NCBI RefSeq assembly: GCF_004795855.1
Contig: NZ_CP039252.1
Location: forward strand, 992,001 to 1,056,000
Length of the DNA: 64,000 nucleotides
Reading direction: 5' to 3'
Origin: Hydrogenophaga sp. PAMC20947
Lineage (GTDB): Bacteria > Pseudomonadota > Gammaproteobacteria > Burkholderiales > Burkholderiaceae_C
A program made the position numbers and the translations under genes. Below, piece by piece: positions 54,058 to 62,486 of the stretch. The notes below the pieces were generated by a model, which was not told where the DNA came from, did no database searches, and saw only the letters and a list, made by a program, of their open reading frames with translations. Position 1 is the first letter of the stretch; every line of letters starts with the position of its first letter.

Positions 54058-56371
54058 CGCCCGCAGGCAGCCGGCTTTGCCAGAGCTTGCGCCCCGTCGT
54101 CACGTCGTAGGCGCGCAGGTAGTTGTCCAGCGTTCCGCTGTAGAAGACCACACCGCCGGCCGTGATCAAGGGTCCACCCAGGCTGGCCACGCCCATCGGG
54201 AAAGGAATGGGGAGGGCGCTCGGCATTTGATCGCGCACGGTGCCGTGGCGGTGCATCCACGCGCGCTCGCCACTGCGCAGATCGACCCCGGCGATCGCGC
54301 CCCAGGGTGGCACCTGGCAAGGCAGGCCGATGGGCGACAGGAACGGGCCGATTTTGACCGCGTAGGCCGCACCGTTGTTCTCGTTCCAGTGCTCACTGGC
54401 ACCGGCGCTGACGACGTTTGTCGTGGCATCGGGGCGCGGAATCAACTGGAACGTAAAGGCCAGGAAAGCGGGTGTGCCGACCATGATCTGGCGCACCGGA
54501 TCAACCGCCACGCCGCCCCAGTTGAAAACCCCCAGATTGCCCGGGTACACCAGCGTGCGCTGCGTCGAGGGTGGCGTGTAGGGTCCGTCATATCCCATTC
54601 TGCGGAGTTCGATGCGGCAAATGAGCTGGTCCAGCGGTGTGGCGCCCCACATGTCTTTGCCGGTCAGGGCGGCTGGCATGAAGCTCAGCGACGAATGGGG
54701 TTGTGTTGGCGCGGCGAACTCGCCGGGCACGGTGCTGGGCGGGGCCGGAAACTCGCGCACCGGCAGGATCGGTTTGCCGCTGCGGCGGTCCAGCACGTAC
54801 AGGTCGCCCTGTTTGGTGGGAGCGACCAGCGCCGGCACCACCTTGCCGGCTATCGTCAGGTCGATCAATGATGGCTGCGCCGGCACGTCGCGGTCCCACA
54901 GGTCGTGGTGCACCGCCTGGAACAGCCAGCGCAGTTTCCCGGTCGCCACGTCGAGCGCGATGATGGCGCTGGAGAAGCGCTCGACCTCTGCGCTGCGGCC
55001 AGCGCCCAGTTGGTCTGGCGACCGGTTGCCCAGTCCGATGTACACCAGACCGAGCTGCGCATCGACGCTGGACGGCGCCCAGTTGTTCGGCGCACCGGCC
55101 GAATAGGTCTGGCCCGGCAGCAGCGGTTCGGTGGCGTTCGGGTGGCCTGGATCGAAGTTCCACACCAGGCGCCCGCTGCGCGCGTCGAACGCGCGTATCA
55201 CGCCAGACGGGTTGAGCACCGACGCGTTGTCATTGATGGCGCCACCGACGATCACCACGCCACCGGCCACCACAGGGGGTGAGGTCTGCATGTAGGCGCC
55301 AGGCGTGAGGTTCGGCATGCCGGCGCTGAGGTCGACCACGCCTTTGTCCCCAAAGTCGAGGCAGGGTTCGCCGGTCTGCGCGTCCAGCGCGAACAGGCGA
55401 GCGTCAATGGTGGGCAAAAATAGGCGGCGTGCACACGTTGGCGGCTCAACCGCGGCGGGCGCGCTGTCCTGCGCTGGTGCCGGCGCCGGCGCCGGCGATG
55501 CCGCTGCCGATGCCGATGTGGCGCCGGTGCCGTCGTAGTAGGCCAGGCCACGGCAGGTCAGATGCTGGCTGCTGTGGCCCACGTCGATGTGTGGGTCGAA
55601 GCGCCAGCGCTCCTGTCCGGTGGCGGCGTCCAGGGCGATGGCGTGTTGCCGCACGCTGCACAGATACAACAGATCGCCGATTTTCAAGGGCGTGACCTCG
55701 AACGTGCGCTCGACCGGGTCACTCGGGCGGGGGGCTTCGCCGGTGTGGAAAGTCCACGCCAGATCCAATCGGCTCACATTGTCGGGCGTGATGTCGGCCA
55801 GCGTCGAGTAGCGCTGGCCCAGCCCGGTGCCGCCATAAGCCGGCCAGTCGTCGCCCGCGGCACCAGGGGCACCTGGGTTATTCACGCGGCCTTGCGCCGC
55901 AGCCGCAGGTGAATCCGGCAAGCTTCCCGCGACATCGAAGGGGTCGCGCGTGATCGAAATGGCCGTCAGGGCAACCACCAGCAGCATGGCGCCTGCCAGC
56001 CAGCCGCGTGGACCGCGCCACGACGATCGCGCAGGCGTCTGCGCCGTGCCCGCTTTGCCCAGCGAGCGGCTGATCCAGGGGGCCAGCAGCCACAGGCCGA
56101 CGACGGCAAGCAGGGCGCCCCGGGGAATCAGCGCCCAACGATCGAACCCCACTTCCCACAGCGACCAGACGGCCATCGCCACAAGCAGTGCGGCATACAC
56201 CCCCAATGCCATGTGCCGGCGGCGAACCAGCAAGGTGCCGCACACCGCCAAGGCAATGCCCGCGACGCCATACGCCCAGCTACCGCCCAGCGATGCCAGC
56301 CAGAGCCCCCCTGCGCCGAGGGCGGCGCCGAGGAGGATGAGGATCCATGCGGTGATCAATGTCAGAACCAT
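53936..56371 (-). CDS. gcd: Membrane-bound PQQ-dependent glucose dehydrogenase
   Basis: This 811-residue quinoprotein of the glucose/quinate/shikimate family oxidises aldoses in the periplasm and reduces ubiquinone. Five N-terminal membrane helices (about 1-140) are followed by the eight-bladed propeller: DWPAYGGTGLGQRYSTLADITPDNVSRLDLAWTFHTGE, LYLCSVRQHAIALDAATG, NLTPGAYMQTSPPVV, WDRDVPAQPSLIDL and PGNLGVFNWGGVAVDPV. The ATG at 56371 has an AAGGAGCACC site; the frame is open 115 codons further but is not conserved there. Residues about 281-311 are an Ala/Pro-rich insert encoded by GCCGGC repeats. It is divergent from the PRC-barrel gene. Confidence 0.94.
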   Translation of the reverse strand: MVLTLITAWILILLGAALGAGGLWLASLGGSWAYGVAGIALAVCGTLLVRRRHMALGVYAALLVAMAVWSLWEVGFDRWALIPRGALLAVVGLWLLAPWISRSLGKAGTAQTPARSSWRGPRGWLAGAMLLVVALTAISITRDPFDVAGSLPDSPAAAAQGRVNNPGAPGAAGDDWPAYGGTGLGQRYSTLADITPDNVSRLDLAWTFHTGEAPRPSDPVERTFEVTPLKIGDLLYLCSVRQHAIALDAATGQERWRFDPHIDVGHSSQHLTCRGLAYYDGTGATSASAAASPAPAPAPAQDSAPAAVEPPTCARRLFLPTIDARLFALDAQTGEPCLDFGDKGVVDLSAGMPNLTPGAYMQTSPPVVAGGVVIVGGAINDNASVLNPSGVIRAFDARSGRLVWNFDPGHPNATEPLLPGQTYSAGAPNNWAPSSVDAQLGLVYIGLGNRSPDQLGAGRSAEVERFSSAIIALDVATGKLRWLFQAVHHDLWDRDVPAQPSLIDLTIAGKVVPALVAPTKQGDLYVLDRRSGKPILPVREFPAPPSTVPGEFAAPTQPHSSLSFMPAALTGKDMWGATPLDQLICRIELRRMGYDGPYTPPSTQRTLVYPGNLGVFNWGGVAVDPVRQIMVGTPAFLAFTFQLIPRPDATTNVVSAGASEHWNENNGAAYAVKIGPFLSPIGLPCQVPPWGAIAGVDLRSGERAWMHRHGTVRDQMPSALPIPFPMGVASLGGPLITAGGVVFYSGTLDNYLRAYDVTTGRKLWQSRLPAGGQATPMTYRIGGKQMVVVAAGGHGSFGTTTGDSVLAYELK

Positions 56372-56514
56372 TTCGGGGTGCTCCTTGTTGGGCGAGTCCG
56401 GGACAAACGACGATGGCATCGCCTCGCCGGACCCGTGTTTGCGACAGCGCAGGCTGCTGTTCGAGCGGATCGAAGTTCCTCGCCGTTGAAGCTTGACTTT
56501 TCTAACCGAAACGC

Positions 56515-56534
56515 TCTGTTCGTTATCGAACAGA
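56515..56534. promoter_or_regulatory. Perfect palindrome in the gcd / PRC-barrel divergent region
   Basis: TCTGTTCGTTATCGAACAGA has 8-bp perfect arms around TTAT. It lies 143 bp upstream of gcd and 124 bp upstream of the PRC-barrel gene. The left 14 bases recur at 52208-52221 before the DUF6789-like gene. The symmetry and repetition favour a transcription-factor site, possibly IclR-type. Confidence 0.6.
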
Positions 56535-56578
56535 CGCGCACATTTGCATCCCCTTAGCCTAGAACAACGTGCAGCGGG

Positions 56579-56600
56579 AGATGCACCTTGCTGTGCATCT
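56579..56600. promoter_or_regulatory. Second inverted repeat before the PRC-barrel gene
   Basis: AGATGCAC (56579-56586) and GTGCATCT (56593-56600) are perfect complements around CTTGCT, with a further CAGC/GCTG match outside a three-base bulge. It lies 57 bp before the start codon and could be an operator or a 5' UTR hairpin. Confidence 0.45.
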
Positions 56601-56657
56601 GCTGGTCCTGTCCTTGTTGAACACTTTGCGTTCAACACATTTGAAAGTGAGAACCCC

Positions 56658-57497
56658 ATGCTTCGCCAATCCAAGGACCTGCAAAATCTCGCCATCAGCG
56701 CCACAGATGGTGCCATCGGCGACGTGAAGGATCTCTACTTCGATGACGAGGCCTGGACGATTCGCTACCTCGTCGTCGATACCGGGTCGTGGCTGGCCAG
56801 CCGAAAGGTATTGATCTCGCCCATTGCCGCTGGGCAACCCGATTGGGCTGCCAAGCTGATGCCAGTTTCGCTGACCCGCGAGCAAGTCAAGAACAGTCCC
56901 GACATCGACACCGACAGGTCGGTCACGCGCCAGCACGAGACCGACTATCTCAACTACTACAGCTACCCGTACTACTGGGGTGGCATGGGCACATGGGGCA
57001 CCGGCCAATTGCCGCAGCCCTATTTGCCCGGCTACGCAGGCTACGGTTCGACCACAGCGGCCCGCGCTGAAGCGGACAAAGCCCAGGCTCGAACGGAGGC
57101 ACGCCAGAGCGACGGCGATCCGCACCTTCGCAGCTGCAAGGCCGTGGTCGGGTACCATATCAGCGTCATAGATGGCGAGATAGGACATGTGCAGGGCATG
57201 CTGGTTGATGAAGAGAGCTGGACCATCCGCTACTTCGTGGTGAGCACCAGCAACTGGTGGCTTGGCCACGATGTGCTGGTGGCTCCGCAGTGGATCACTG
57301 GCGTCAACTGGGTCGATCAGACCGTCTCTGTCGACCTGACGCGAGATGCCCTGAAGCAGGCACCCGAGTACGACCCGGCAGTGCCACTCACGCGCGAGAT
57401 GGAAATCGCCGTGTTCCAACACTACGGACGCGCAGGGTACTGGTCCGATGAGACGCACGACCCGAAGGACGATGTCCCAAATCGGGGCGAAGCCTGA
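56658..57497 (+). CDS. Protein with two PRC-barrel domains
   Basis: This 279-residue soluble protein has two PRC-barrel units: LRQSKDLQNLAISATDGAIGDVKDLYFDDEAWTIRYLVVDTGSWLASRKVLISP (about 2-80) and LRSCKAVVGYHISVIDGEIGHVQGMLVDEESWTIRYFVVSTSNWWLGHDVLVAPQWI (about 157-235). Between them is a Tyr/Gly/Pro-rich linker (NYYSYPYYWGGMGTWGTG, about 98-130). PRC barrels occur in photosynthetic reaction-centre H subunits and RimM and are common in stress-linked proteins. The role here is unknown. The ATG at 56658 follows GAAAGTGAGAACCCC. Confidence 0.9.
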   Translation: MLRQSKDLQNLAISATDGAIGDVKDLYFDDEAWTIRYLVVDTGSWLASRKVLISPIAAGQPDWAAKLMPVSLTREQVKNSPDIDTDRSVTRQHETDYLNYYSYPYYWGGMGTWGTGQLPQPYLPGYAGYGSTTAARAEADKAQARTEARQSDGDPHLRSCKAVVGYHISVIDGEIGHVQGMLVDEESWTIRYFVVSTSNWWLGHDVLVAPQWITGVNWVDQTVSVDLTRDALKQAPEYDPAVPLTREMEIAVFQHYGRAGYWSDETHDPKDDVPNRGEA

Positions 57498-57665
57498 CCC
57501 GAAACAAGGCGCCGCTTGGCATGGCGCCCGTCATTGATGGCCGCTGTCGATCTGGCGCTGGCATGCAGGCCGGGATGGGAAGCCGCGCAGCTGCGCCTGA
57601 ATTGAACCCACACTTTGGGCGCATCGGCGAGACTCGCTTCACCTCGCAGCGCTTCATGCCGGGCT

Positions 57666-58730
57666 TCAATGCGTGGCCTGGATGTGCCACGCCGCGATGA
57701 ACATCGCCGCGACCGTCGGGCCGACAACGAAGCCATTCAGACCGAGCACCGCAATGCCGCCGAAGGTGGAGATCAGCACCAGGTAGTCGGGCATGCCGGT
57801 GTCGCGGCCCACCAACAGAGGCCGCAGCAGGTTGTCCACCAGGCCGATCGCCAGCACGCCCCAGGCGATCAGCGCCACGCCAGACCAAGTGTGCCCCGTC
57901 AGGAGCAACCACACCGCCATTGGCCCCCAAACAAGGCTGGCGCCCACGGCAGGCAAAAGAGACAGCACAGCCATCAGGACTGCCCAAAGAAGCGCACCGC
58001 CGACACCCAGCGCATAAAGCGCCAGGCCGCCGAGCACGCCCTGCACCAGCGCGATCACCAGGTTGCCCCTGACGGTGGCGCGCAGCACGGTACCGAATTG
58101 CGCAACCAGAGCCTGCTTGTGGCCTTCAGCCAGTGGCACGGCCTGCTGCACGGTGTGCACGATGCCTGCACCGTCGCGCACAAGGAAAAAGGCCAGAAAT
58201 ACGGTGATCAGCAGGCTGACGCTGAGGCTGAAGGCATCTTGTCCGACGCTGAGTGTCTGCGTGGCGATGAGGCTGCTGCCCTGGGTCAGTACCTCGGCCA
58301 GCTTGCGCTGCACGACGTCGAATTCCGACCAGCCGAAACGGGCCAGCAGCGACATCAGTCCCTCGGGCAATGCATCGAACAGGCCCCGAAGCAGCAGGGC
58401 AGGGTTCAGCTCGCCAGACTTCAACTGCTCGACCGCTGTGGCGGCCTGGCGCGCCAACGCGGTCAGCACCAGCACCTCCGGCAGGATGACCATCACCGAA
58501 GCGACGACCATGGTCAGTACCGCCGCCACCGTGCTGCGCCCTTTGAGTCTGGGCACCAGCCAGCCAAAAAGCAGCCTGAACAGCAGGGCGATGACCGTCG
58601 CCCACAGGATGGCGCCGTAGAACGGCAGCAGGATCCAGACCAGTGCCATGGACACCGCGGCCAGCAGCAGGTGCATCGTGCGCCGCTGAGACCCGGGGGG
58701 TGGAGGGCCGGTGTCTTCAGGCGCGCTCAA
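57666..58730 (-). CDS. AI-2E family transporter
   Basis: This 354-residue polytopic protein of the AI-2E/PerM family (PF01594) has about eight helices, beginning MHLLLAAVSMALVWILLPFYGAILWATVIALLFRLLF. The C-terminal signature block includes RGNLVIALVQGVLGGLALYALGVGGALLWAVLMAVLSLLPAVGASLVWGP and GLVDNLLRPLLVG. Despite the family name, most members are not autoinducer-2 exporters, and several exchange Na+ or H+ for solutes. It is convergent with the PRC-barrel gene. Confidence 0.92.
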   Translation of the reverse strand: MSAPEDTGPPPPGSQRRTMHLLLAAVSMALVWILLPFYGAILWATVIALLFRLLFGWLVPRLKGRSTVAAVLTMVVASVMVILPEVLVLTALARQAATAVEQLKSGELNPALLLRGLFDALPEGLMSLLARFGWSEFDVVQRKLAEVLTQGSSLIATQTLSVGQDAFSLSVSLLITVFLAFFLVRDGAGIVHTVQQAVPLAEGHKQALVAQFGTVLRATVRGNLVIALVQGVLGGLALYALGVGGALLWAVLMAVLSLLPAVGASLVWGPMAVWLLLTGHTWSGVALIAWGVLAIGLVDNLLRPLLVGRDTGMPDYLVLISTFGGIAVLGLNGFVVGPTVAAMFIAAWHIQATH

Positions 58731-59165
58731 GGCGCAACCCGCCTGCGGTGACGGTCGAACAGGCCCCGTCTCGGCGTTCGTGCTTCGCCAGTTGGGTGCA
58801 TGACCCGTGACTTCGCGGCAACCGCCGCGGCTGCCGCACCAGGCGAGAAGGCGGTTCCATCCGGGATGGTTGGGAATGGGGCCATGTAGGGGTGCTTAAG
58901 AGGGGGGCTGATGATGGTTCGCAGCCAGAGGCTCGGGAGGGCATCGGCAACTCCGAACGAGCGTAGCGAGCTACGGGGGGGGGCTGTGCGCTATCGTACG
59001 CAGGCGAGGGCCGCGCAACCCTGGCGTGCCAACGCCGCTTTCTGTCCGGCTTGTGTCCGCCAGCGCACAGACCTTGCCTGCGCTTGCTGCTTCACTCGTG
59101 CTACTGCCCATACTCGGAGCTCCGATGCCTGACTCTTTCTCAGCCGCTGTGCTGCATTTGTTTCC
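58731..59165. other. Intergenic stretch before the cation ATPase
   Basis: About 435 bp with no convincing gene. It contains a perfect dyad CGTAGC-GA-GCTACG (58962-58975) immediately followed by a run of G. No clear ribosome binding site precedes the ATPase ATG at 59166. Confidence 0.45.
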
Positions 59166-62072
59166 ATGATGACTGTCGAAGCTGCACCACCATTGCCACT
59201 TTCGGCAGACCCCTCATTGACCGATGTCGCCGCGCTGGTCACGGCGCTCGGCACCGATCTGGACCACGGCCTCGGCGCCGACGAGGCTGCCAAACGGCTG
59301 CGGGCGGACGGCCCGAACGAACTGCGCGCGGCGCCACCCGTGCCCGTCTGGCGTCGCGCGTTGGCGCAGGTGCAGGATCCATTGGTTTACCTGCTGGCAG
59401 CGGCGGCGGTCGTGGCCTTGGCCGCGTGGTGGTTCGAGGGGCGGGGCCAGCCAGGCGCGGCGGGCTGGCCGCTGGACGCCATCGTCATTCTGTTCGTGAT
59501 CGTGCTGAACGCCGTGCTGGGCTGGCTGCAGGAAGCCAAGGCGGCGCAGGCGGTGGCGGCACTGGCGAAGATGACCACCGCCACCTCGGCCGTGTTGCGC
59601 GATGGCGCCGTGGCCCGTGTGCCCAGCGCTGAGCTCGTCAGGGGCGATGTCTTGGTCCTCGCCGAGGGCGACGCTGTGGGCGCCGATGCGCGTCTGGCGC
59701 AGGCCGCTGCGTTGAAGCTGCTGGAGGCGCCGCTCACCGGCGAAAGCGGGGCGGTGCTGAAGGATGCCGCGCTGCTGCCCGGGCCTGTGGCATTGGGCGA
59801 CCGGCTGAACATGGTCTTTAAGGGCACGGCGGTCGCGCAGGGCACTGGCCATGCTGTCGTCACCGCCACCGGCATGCAGACCGAGATGGGCGGCATCGCC
59901 ACACTGCTGGACACCACGCCCGACGCGCCAACGCCGCTGCAAGTCGAGATCGCGCATCTGGGCAGGGTGCTGGGCATTGCGGCGCTGGCGATCGCCGCGA
60001 TCGTGGTGGCCACGATCCTGTTCATCTCGGACGTCCATGGCGTGTCGGACGTCGTCGCGGTGTTGCTGCTCGGTGTGTCGCTGGCCGTGGCCGCCGTGCC
60101 CGAAGGCCTGCCGGCGATCCTGTCGGTGGTGCTGGCGATGGGGGTGCGCCGCATGGCTCGCCACCATGCCATTGTCAAGCAGCTGGCCTCGGTCGAGACG
60201 CTCGGCTCGGCATCGGTCATTGCGTCGGACAAGACCGGCACGCTGACGCGCGGCGAGATGACGGTGCAGCGGGTCATGACGGCCTCGGGGCGCATCGACA
60301 TCACCGGCGTGGGTTATGCCCCCGAGGGCGGTGCCAAGCAGGCCGGTGCCGAATTGGCCGAAGGCCCTCTGCTCGGCGAGTTGCAGGCCGTGCTCCGGGG
60401 CGGCAGCCTGGCCGGCAACGCCCAGCTGCAGCAGGACGAAACCGACAGCTGGGTTATCCAGGGCGACCCGACCGAAGCCGCATTCCTGGTGGCCGAACAC
60501 AAGCTGGGCAGCAGCACAGCCGCGCCCGAGCGCAAAGAACGCTTCGAGCGCATCGGCGAAATACCCTTCACCTCGCAGCGCAAGATGATGTCGGTGCTGG
60601 TGGTGGACCATGCCAATGGCGACGCGCACGTGCTCTTCACCAAGGGCGCGCCCGATGTGTTGCTGGCGCACTGCACCCAGGCCCGCCGCGGCGAAGCCAC
60701 GGTGGTTCTTGATGAAACACTGCGTGCGCAGGTGCTGAAAGACATCGGTGCGATGACCGATGACGCGCTGCGCACATTGGCCGTCGCGCGCCGCACGCTG
60801 GCCCCCGACGCGCAGATTCCGACCGATGCGCAAGAGGCGGCCGCGCTGGAACAGGATCTGGAATACCTCGGCACCGTGGGCATCATCGACCCGCCCCGCA
60901 AGGAAGCCGCCGTGGCCATCGAGGAGGCCCGCCAGGCCGGCATCCGGGTGATCATGATCACCGGTGACCACCCGCGCACGGCGGTGCGCATTGCGGCCGA
61001 CCTCGGTATCGTCGACAGCGGTGCGCCGGTGCTCACGGGCATCGAGCTCGACAAGCTGGACGAAGTTGCCTTCGCCGCCGCGGTGCAAAAAACATCGGTG
61101 TTCGCCCGCGTGGCGCCCAAGCACAAGCTGGGCATCGTGCAAGCGCTGCAGGCCAACGGCAACGTGGTGGCCATGACGGGCGACGGCGTCAACGACGCCC
61201 CGGCGCTGAAGGCCGCCGACATCGGCGTGGCGATGGGCATCGCGGGCACCGAGGTGACCAAGGCCGCGGCGCGCATGATCCTGGCCGACGATCACTTCGC
61301 CACCATCGTGCTGGCGGTGCGCGAAGGCCGTGGCGTGCTCGACAACATCCGCAAGTTCCTGCGCTACCTGCTGTCGTCGAACCTGGCCGAAGTGCTGACG
61401 GTGTTTGTCGGCGTGGTGGGGGCGGGTGTCATCGGTCTGAAGGCCACGGCCACCGGGTCGGGTGGCGCCGTGGTGCTGCCGCTGCTGGCCACCCAGATCC
61501 TGTGGATCAACCTGGTCACCGACACCGGGCCGGCGCTGGCCATGGGCGTGGACCCGATTGCCGACGATGTCATGGCGCGCAAGCCGCGCCCGCGCAGCCA
61601 GCGCATCATCGATGCGAAGATGGGGCAGGGCGTGCTTGAGGGCGGTGTCGTGATGGCGGCGCTGACCCTGCTGACACTGGACCTGTTCCTGCCCGGCGGG
61701 CTGATTGAACCGGTTGAAGCCTGGCTGGGCACAGGCCCACACTCTGTGGAGCTGGCGCGCACCGCCGCCTTCACCGTGCTGGTGCTGACCCAGCTCTTTA
61801 ACTGCTTCAATGCGCGCTCGGAAACAGCCTCCGCGTTCCGGGCCTTGTTCTCGAACCATTGGCTGTGGGCCGCGGTGGCCTTGTCGACAGCGCTGCAAGT
61901 GGCGGTGGTGCACCTGCCTTTTCTCAATCTCGCCTTCGGTACTGTGCCGCTTTCGGTGGGCCAATGGGGGGTGTGCGTGGCCATGGCCAGCGGCGTGCTC
62001 TGGTTCAGCGAAGGGCGCAAGCTGCTTCGACGACTCTGGACCCGGCCTTCGCCCGCTCCGACCGGGCCATGA
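59166..62072 (+). CDS. P-type cation ATPase, type II (Ca2+-ATPase-like)
   Basis: This 968-residue type II P-ATPase has the N-terminal cation-ATPase domain (about 15-85), the actuator domain with LTGESGAVL near 195, the M4 motif AVPEGLPAIL (PEGL, shared with SERCA/PMCA-type pumps), the phosphorylation motif SDKTGTLTRGEM near Asp355, KGAPDVLLAHC (nucleotide binding), and MTGDGVNDAPALKAADIGVAMG near 670-690. The C-terminal helices include NLVTDTGPALAMGVDP. Ca2+ is the default guess; Mn2+ or H+ cannot be excluded. It is a single gene with an ATG ATG start and no clear ribosome binding site. Confidence 0.9.
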   Translation: MMTVEAAPPLPLSADPSLTDVAALVTALGTDLDHGLGADEAAKRLRADGPNELRAAPPVPVWRRALAQVQDPLVYLLAAAAVVALAAWWFEGRGQPGAAGWPLDAIVILFVIVLNAVLGWLQEAKAAQAVAALAKMTTATSAVLRDGAVARVPSAELVRGDVLVLAEGDAVGADARLAQAAALKLLEAPLTGESGAVLKDAALLPGPVALGDRLNMVFKGTAVAQGTGHAVVTATGMQTEMGGIATLLDTTPDAPTPLQVEIAHLGRVLGIAALAIAAIVVATILFISDVHGVSDVVAVLLLGVSLAVAAVPEGLPAILSVVLAMGVRRMARHHAIVKQLASVETLGSASVIASDKTGTLTRGEMTVQRVMTASGRIDITGVGYAPEGGAKQAGAELAEGPLLGELQAVLRGGSLAGNAQLQQDETDSWVIQGDPTEAAFLVAEHKLGSSTAAPERKERFERIGEIPFTSQRKMMSVLVVDHANGDAHVLFTKGAPDVLLAHCTQARRGEATVVLDETLRAQVLKDIGAMTDDALRTLAVARRTLAPDAQIPTDAQEAAALEQDLEYLGTVGIIDPPRKEAAVAIEEARQAGIRVIMITGDHPRTAVRIAADLGIVDSGAPVLTGIELDKLDEVAFAAAVQKTSVFARVAPKHKLGIVQALQANGNVVAMTGDGVNDAPALKAADIGVAMGIAGTEVTKAAARMILADDHFATIVLAVREGRGVLDNIRKFLRYLLSSNLAEVLTVFVGVVGAGVIGLKATATGSGGAVVLPLLATQILWINLVTDTGPALAMGVDPIADDVMARKPRPRSQRIIDAKMGQGVLEGGVVMAALTLLTLDLFLPGGLIEPVEAWLGTGPHSVELARTAAFTVLVLTQLFNCFNARSETASAFRALFSNHWLWAAVALSTALQVAVVHLPFLNLAFGTVPLSVGQWGVCVAMASGVLWFSEGRKLLRRLWTRPSPAPTGP

Positions 62073-62091
62073 GCGCACGGAGGTGCTGCGT

Positions 62092-62325
62092 TCAGTGGGC
62101 TGGCGCCATCGATTTCGCTCGCTGCCTTGAACTCGGGGTCCAAACCGATACCATCAGCCCGATGATCGCGGCCGGACGCCACGCGCCCAGCTGTATGACC
62201 AGCGCATGGAGTGCATTGGGATCCAGGATCGTCGTCAGCGTACCGCTCTCATGGAACACCCAGTACACGCAGGCCAGTAAATCCACCACAAGAGCGCCTG
62301 CCAACAGCCTGTTCCCAACCTTCAT
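62092..62325 (-). CDS. Small two-helix membrane protein
   Basis: This 77-residue protein starts MKVGNRLLAGALVVDLLACVYWVFHESG, with a second hydrophobic segment AAIIGLMVSVW and a short basic tail. No family was recognised. It is convergent with the cation ATPase (19 bp between the stops) and lies downstream of the CopB-like gene on the same strand. The ribosome binding site is weak. Confidence 0.55.
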   Translation of the reverse strand: MKVGNRLLAGALVVDLLACVYWVFHESGTLTTILDPNALHALVIQLGAWRPAAIIGLMVSVWTPSSRQRAKSMAPAH

Positions 62326-62486
62326 GTGGTCTTCTGTAGAGTTGGTCAGAGTGGAGAGGCGGTCTGACCCAGTGCGACATCGCTGTCTTCCTGCTCGACT
62401 TCGCCATGGGCGCCCCGCGCAGCCTTGTGTTCTAGCGCTTGAACACGCGCGTCGGGAAGCCGACATGCCCGTGCATCACCGCCCCG

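Noticed and set aside
57666..58730. Autoinducer-2 quorum-sensing exporter
   Set aside because: The AI-2E family name is historical. Most members transport ions or other solutes, and no luxS or lsr genes are nearby.
59214..62078. Long antisense open frames, for example 954 codons opposite the cation ATPase, 725 codons at 18000-20177 and 616 codons at 3268-5118
   Set aside because: They are mirror frames of high-GC genes: low-complexity His/Arg/Gly-rich translations, no family motifs, and fully overlapped by well-supported genes.
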